Source of the DNA: Chitinophagaceae bacterium
Lineage (GTDB): Bacteria > Bacteroidota > Bacteroidia > Chitinophagales > Chitinophagaceae
Direction: 5' to 3'
Length of the DNA: 11,245 bases
NCBI GenBank assembly: GCA_008080615.1
Contig: VIKJ01000038.1
Location: 1 to 11,245, forward strand
Of the stretch, positions 8,501 to 11,245 are shown piece by piece. The translations under genes were made by a program, and so were the position numbers. Position 1 is the first letter of the stretch. Each line of letters opens with the position of its first letter. Below the pieces are notes generated by a model. The model was not told where the DNA came from and ran no database searches. It worked only from the letters and a program-made list of their open reading frames with translations.

Positions 8501-8584
8501 TTATATTTTTTCGAACCAGTCAATAAATTTGAAGAAGAGGGCAAAGCCAATCAGGCCGCTGACAATTAAAATAGCTGCTAACAT
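8501..8584 (-). CDS. 27-aa single-helix membrane peptide upstream of kdpF
   Basis: A 27-codon ORF (ATG at 8584, TAA at 8503-8501). It encodes a hydrophobic helix of about 17 residues beginning MLAAILIVSGLIGFALFF, followed by a short amphipathic tail KFIDWFEKI rich in aromatic and charged residues. It lies 3 nt after the preceding 34-codon ORF and 3 nt before kdpF, so the three form a tight translational chain. The size and shape resemble KdpF, but the KPEKF ending is absent. It could be an additional small subunit of the Kdp pump or a diverged KdpF copy. I know no established name for it. Evidence for translation is spacing and composition only. Confidence 0.6.
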   Translation of the reverse strand: MLAAILIVSGLIGFALFFKFIDWFEKI

Positions 8585-8587
8585 GCT

Positions 8588-8692
8588 TTAAGATTGAGTA
8601 ATTAAACGATAAACAATACCGATACATAAAATGGTTACAAATGACCCTACTAGCAAATAATACATGGGGTTATTTTTAGTGCTTGGTTTCAT
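8588..8692 (-). CDS. 34-aa single-helix membrane peptide, first ORF of the kdp operon
   Basis: A 34-codon ORF starting at the ATG at 8692. The N-terminus is polar and basic (MKPSTKNNP), one helix spans about 10-30 (YYLLVGSFVTILCIGIVYRL), and the end is ITQS. The positive-inside rule suggests a cytoplasmic N-terminus. An AGGA lies 4 nt before the ATG, one of the few Shine-Dalgarno-like sequences here, and the predicted sigma-54 start site is only about 13 nt upstream, so this would be the first gene of the transcript. Its stop is 3 nt before the next micro-ORF. The function is unknown; a link to the Kdp complex is inferred only from position. A second ATG at codon 10 is an alternative start. 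Confidence 0.55.
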   Translation of the reverse strand: MKPSTKNNPMYYLLVGSFVTILCIGIVYRLITQS

Positions 8693-8715
8693 AATATCCT
8701 GTTTAATATTTATGT

Positions 8716-8731
8716 TGCTAATTCAATGCCA
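8716..8731 (-). promoter_or_regulatory. Sigma-54 (RpoN) -24/-12 promoter of the kdp operon
   Basis: On the minus strand the 16 bases read TGGCATTGAATTAGCA. Compared with the sigma-54 consensus TGGCAC-R-N4-TTGCW, the TGGCA of the -24 element and T-GCA of the -12 element match, and GG and GC are separated by exactly 10 bases as required. The preceding base is also T (TTGGCA). The predicted transcription start is near 8705, about 13 nt before the first micro-ORF. The gene just upstream encodes a sigma-54 activator, and a terminator separates the two, so a promoter is needed here. I found no TAnnTTTG-type Bacteroidota -7 element in this gap. Confidence 0.72.
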
Positions 8732-8756
8732 ACTAATGTTTTTTGCTAATCAATGC
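8716..8756. repeat. Imperfect direct repeat overlapping the sigma-54 promoter
   Basis: On the plus strand TGCTAATTCAATGCC (8716-8730) recurs as TGCTAATCAATGC (8744-8756), with one T missing and the copies 28 bp apart. The downstream copy in the direction of transcription is the sigma-54 core. The upstream copy, read on the minus strand as GCATTGATTAGCA, has AG instead of GG and 9-base spacing, so it is probably not itself a functional sigma-54 promoter. It could be a decayed duplicate, a second polymerase contact or a protein-binding site. Confidence 0.5.
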
Positions 8757-8759
8757 TTT

Positions 8760-8770
8760 TAAACCGTTTA
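8760..8770. promoter_or_regulatory. Candidate activator-binding palindrome
   Basis: TAAACCGTTTA is an 11-base dyad with 5-base arms around a central C. Its centre lies about 60 bp upstream of the predicted sigma-54 start site. It is the cleanest dyad between the promoter and the terminator, so it is the best local candidate for binding by the adjacent regulator. It is short and AT-rich, closer to the promoter than typical enhancer sites, and could arise by chance. Confidence 0.22.
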
Positions 8771-8813
8771 TAGGTAAGGATTTTGGGGAAATCGCATCTT
8801 TATCCTGTTCTGT

Positions 8814-8847
8814 ATAAAAAAGAAAAACCCTTCCATTTTGGAAGGGT
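8814..8847 (-). terminator. Intrinsic terminator of the sigma-54 regulator gene
   Basis: Read on the minus strand, ACCCTTCCA and TGGAAGGGT form a perfect 9-bp stem around a 3-base loop (8847-8827), followed by a T-rich tract TTTTCTTTTTT. The hairpin begins 27 nt after the regulator's stop codon and points the same way. It should end the hydrolase-regulator transcript and isolate it from the kdp operon, consistent with kdp having its own promoter. Confidence 0.88.
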
Positions 8848-8874
8848 CGAAATTCATTTTGGTAGGGTACCTGC

Positions 8875-10209
8875 TTAAATAGGTAAATGATATTCTTCTA
8901 TTTTTCTATAAAGGGTAGTAAGCCCAATTCCCAATAGTTCTGCAGTTTTGGTTTTATTTCCCTTTGTATATTCTAGTACTTTTTGGATGTGATTTTTTTC
9001 TACACTTGATAAACTTAGCTTGTTTAATGTGTCATGTTGTTCTTTCTGAATATCATAAGGAAGGTGTTCTGGTAATATTATATTTCCATCACACATAATG
9101 CAAGAACGCTCTAATACGTTTTTAAGTTCTCTAATATTGCCCTTCCATACATGTTGCTGCAACAGCACTAAGGTTTGCTGATGTATTTTTGGGGTAGCAA
9201 TATTTTCCTTAATAGCATAATTCTGAAGAATTATAGATGCAAGTTCAGGAATATCTTCTATTCTGCTGTTAAGTGATGGAAGATGTATGGTAAATCCATT
9301 GAGACGATAATACAAGTCTTCTCTAAAATTTCCTTTACTGATTTCATCTGTAAGACTTTTATTAGTTGCTGCAATAAATCTTACATCTACTTTGGTGATT
9401 TTTTCATCTCCCAATTTAATGAACTCCCCATTTTCTAAAACCCGCAATAGTTTAGCCTGTAATTCTATATTCATCTCCCCCATCTCATCTAAGAACAATG
9501 TTCCCTTATTGGCTAATTCAAGTAATCCTTTTTTATCTTTTACCGCTCCGGTATATGCTCCTGATTTATGACCAAAAAGTTCACTTTCTAATAAGTCTTT
9601 GGTAAATGCGCTGCAGTTAATGGCAATGAAAGGCTCAATACTTCTTTTGCTTTCTGCATGAATTGCATTTGCAAAAACTTCTTTCCCTGTTCCCGTTTCA
9701 CCAAGTAACAGCACATGAATATTGGTAGGGGCAATTTTCCTTGCTAACAAAATAGCAGAATTTATTACTTCACTATTACCAGTAATATTTTGTAAACTGT
9801 ATTTTCCTTTTGATACTATTTGAACACTTTTCTTTCGTTGAAGTGCAACTTTTTCTTTTGCTTGATGTAAAAGTGGAATAATTCGATCATTATCATCTCC
9901 CTTGGTAATATAGTCTAAAGCCCCATTCTTAATGGCCGTAACTCCATCCGTAATATTACCGTATGCGGTTAATAAAATTATTTCAGTTAAGGGAAACTTT
10001 AATTTAAATGGAGCTACAAATTCTACTCCGTTGCCATCTGGTAATTTTACATCGCAAAGTACGATGTCTATATTTTCTTTTTCAGCAATTTTCCATCCAG
10101 CTTTAAGTGTAGCAGCTTCAATTACGGTAAAACCCTCTAATTGTATTATTCTACTAAGTAGTTTTCGAAGACTTTCTTCATCGTCAATTAGTAAAATAGT
10201 TGCCGCCAT
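8875..10209 (-). CDS. Sigma-54-dependent NtrC-family response regulator, probable kdp activator
   Basis: A 444-residue response regulator with three modules. The receiver domain (about 4-118) has the acidic pocket Asp9/Asp10, phospho-acceptor Asp53 in VLCDVKLPDGNG, Thr81 and Lys103. The AAA+ domain (about 140-370) has Walker A GETGTGKE (170-177), the sigma-54-contacting loop GAYTGA (217-222, Tyr replacing the common Phe), Walker B GTLFLDE (236-242) and FREDLYYRLN (295-304). A Fis-type helix-turn-helix closes the protein (GNKTKTAELLGIGLTTLYRK, 417-436). It should remodel closed sigma-54 polymerase complexes when phosphorylated. It lies directly upstream of a sigma-54-type promoter and the kdp operon, which ends in a kinase without an adjacent regulator, so it is probably the functional counterpart of KdpE (inference). 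It starts 7 nt after the hydrolase gene and probably shares its transcript. Confidence 0.95.
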   Translation of the reverse strand: MAATILLIDDEESLRKLLSRIIQLEGFTVIEAATLKAGWKIAEKENIDIVLCDVKLPDGNGVEFVAPFKLKFPLTEIILLTAYGNITDGVTAIKNGALDYITKGDDNDRIIPLLHQAKEKVALQRKKSVQIVSKGKYSLQNITGNSEVINSAILLARKIAPTNIHVLLLGETGTGKEVFANAIHAESKRSIEPFIAINCSAFTKDLLESELFGHKSGAYTGAVKDKKGLLELANKGTLFLDEMGEMNIELQAKLLRVLENGEFIKLGDEKITKVDVRFIAATNKSLTDEISKGNFREDLYYRLNGFTIHLPSLNSRIEDIPELASIILQNYAIKENIATPKIHQQTLVLLQQHVWKGNIRELKNVLERSCIMCDGNIILPEHLPYDIQKEQHDTLNKLSLSSVEKNHIQKVLEYTKGNKTKTAELLGIGLTTLYRKIEEYHLPI

Positions 10210-10216
10210 TTATTAT

Positions 10217-11245
10217 TTATTTTATCTCCACCAATGCACTTACATTATTATTGAGATCAATTGTGGCCACACAAATTCTTTTGCCAGAAGCATCAGGAAC
10301 TTTTGATAAATCTACTATGGCCGTTTTATTGGTTAAGATCAATTGTACCAATTGGCCATTGATGAATTTAACATCCATATTCTTATCTAAAGTAAATAAA
10401 CCAAAACCTTTAATTTTTAGTGGGCCACCATAGCTGAGTTCAATTTCATTGCCTGTTTTTTTTCCAAAGATGGGTTGCTCTGGTGCATCATTATTAATCC
10501 ATGGCATTGGGGGAACCAATGCAGGGTAATAATAGTAATTGTTGCGAAGGCTATCATTCCATCCATTCGGATTTTTTTCGAACACTTTACTATTAAAATA
10601 AATACTACCCTGGGTAGTTTTATAATTTCTTAGTGCTTGAATTTGTGCAGGTAATTCATTTTTATTTTTCCAGGCCTCATTGGTTCCGGCTCTATAAATA
10701 CCCTGACCAATATAAATATGTTTTCCATATCCATGGTCATTCCACCATTTCAACAATACATCATAATCAGCCAATTTATGACCGCGCTCCCAATACAATT
10801 GCGGAGTTACATAATCAATCCAACCCTTATCTAACCACAATAAAATATCAGCATATAAATCATCATAATTGGTTTGGCCTGCTTTTGTATCACTACCCAT
10901 TGGGTCTTGACTTTTATTTCTCCATACACCAAAAGGACTAATACCAAATTTCACTCTTGAGTTGGTACTTCTAATAGTGCGATACAATTGAACAATAATA
11001 CTATCGCAATTGCTTCTTCTCCAATCATCTTTTTTTAGTGTACCGCCATATTGCTCAAATGTTTTTTGGTCTGGAAATTCTTTGCCAGCAATTCTATAGG
11101 GATAAAAATAATCATCCATATGAATCGCATCTAAATCGTAGCGTTCCAACATGTCTTTTACAACACGTACGGTATGTTCTCTAACTGCAGGCAGCCCAGG
11201 ATTAAAATATTTTTTATCTCCATATACTACAAACCATTCTGGATG
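10217..11245 (-). CDS. GHL10 (DUF187) glycoside-hydrolase-like protein, 5' end missing
   Basis: The frame is open to the right edge; 342 residues and the stop are visible. An internal ATG at 11152 is not the true start, because the 31 codons ahead of it (beginning HPEWFVVYGDKKYFNPG) are conserved family sequence. Numbering from the first visible residue, the TIM-barrel motifs are DLDAIHMDDYFYP (37-49), KFGISPFGVWRN (99-110), YVTPQLYWE (145-153) and IGQGIYRAG (179-187); residues beyond about 245 look like a small beta-rich domain. The family, also called YngK-like, includes E. coli DigH (YddW), which cleaves peptidoglycan glycan strands lacking stem peptides. A similar envelope role is possible, but the substrate cannot be read from the sequence. 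A signal peptide or lipobox would lie outside the window. The sigma-54 regulator follows after 7 nt. Confidence 0.9.
   Translation of the reverse strand, partial: HPEWFVVYGDKKYFNPGLPAVREHTVRVVKDMLERYDLDAIHMDDYFYPYRIAGKEFPDQKTFEQYGGTLKKDDWRRSNCDSIIVQLYRTIRSTNSRVKFGISPFGVWRNKSQDPMGSDTKAGQTNYDDLYADILLWLDKGWIDYVTPQLYWERGHKLADYDVLLKWWNDHGYGKHIYIGQGIYRAGTNEAWKNKNELPAQIQALRNYKTTQGSIYFNSKVFEKNPNGWNDSLRNNYYYYPALVPPMPWINNDAPEQPIFGKKTGNEIELSYGGPLKIKGFGLFTLDKNMDVKFINGQLVQLILTNKTAIVDLSKVPDASGKRICVATIDLNNNVSALVEIK

Noticed and set aside
8744..8756. Second functional sigma-54 promoter
   Set aside because: The required GG of the -24 element is AG and the spacing is 9 instead of 10 bases. It is kept only as an imperfect repeat.
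8777..8806. Inverted repeat AGGAT/ATCCT around a 20-base gap as an operator
   Set aside because: Five-base arms with a long spacer are expected by chance in sequence of this composition.
8359..8875. A K+ or c-di-AMP riboswitch in the kdp leader
   Set aside because: The predicted leader is only about 13 nt before the first micro-ORF, and the 61-nt gap ahead of kdpA shows no extended helices or conserved riboswitch core that I can recognise.

Overview
This window is chromosomal DNA from a member of the Bacteroidota, most likely a Chitinophagaceae-like bacterium. The inference rests on AT-rich coding DNA, weak or absent Shine-Dalgarno sequences, an outer-membrane beta-barrel gene inside a kdp operon, a split KdpD sensor and an NtrC-type regulator beside kdp. 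No 16S or other taxonomic marker is present.

Almost everything lies on the minus strand, so transcription runs from high to low coordinates. In that order the window holds: (1) a GHL10/DUF187 glycoside-hydrolase-like gene, cut by the right edge (11245..10217); (2) a sigma-54-dependent response regulator 7 nt behind it (10209..8875), closed by a clear intrinsic terminator (8847..8814); (3) a 517-nt stretch (8874..8359) that looks empty of genes but holds a sigma-54 -24/-12 promoter and three tandem one-helix micro-ORFs of 34, 27 and 25 codons, the last being kdpF; (4) kdpA, kdpB and kdpC, the high-affinity K+ pump; (5) a 719-codon ORF joining an outer-membrane porin to the KdpD+Usp input module; (6) a separate membrane histidine kinase. 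The kinase meets a plus-strand gene fragment tail to tail at 144..147, the stop codons overlapping.

How it fits together (inference): potassium limitation would be sensed by the split KdpD input protein and/or the membrane kinase. The kinase would phosphorylate the NtrC-type regulator, which would activate sigma-54 RNA polymerase at 8716..8731 to transcribe micro-ORFs, kdpFABC, porin-KdpD and kinase as one tightly packed operon. This differs from the enterobacterial layout, where an OmpR-type KdpE drives a sigma-70 promoter and KdpD is one polypeptide.

The points most worth a second look are the porin-KdpD fusion, which puts a signal peptide and outer-membrane barrel ahead of a cytoplasmic ATP-binding domain with no start codon at the seam; the two unnamed micro-ORFs ahead of kdpF; and the sigma-54 promoter with a near-duplicate of its core 28 bp upstream. 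No RNA genes, insertion sequences or CRISPR arrays were seen.
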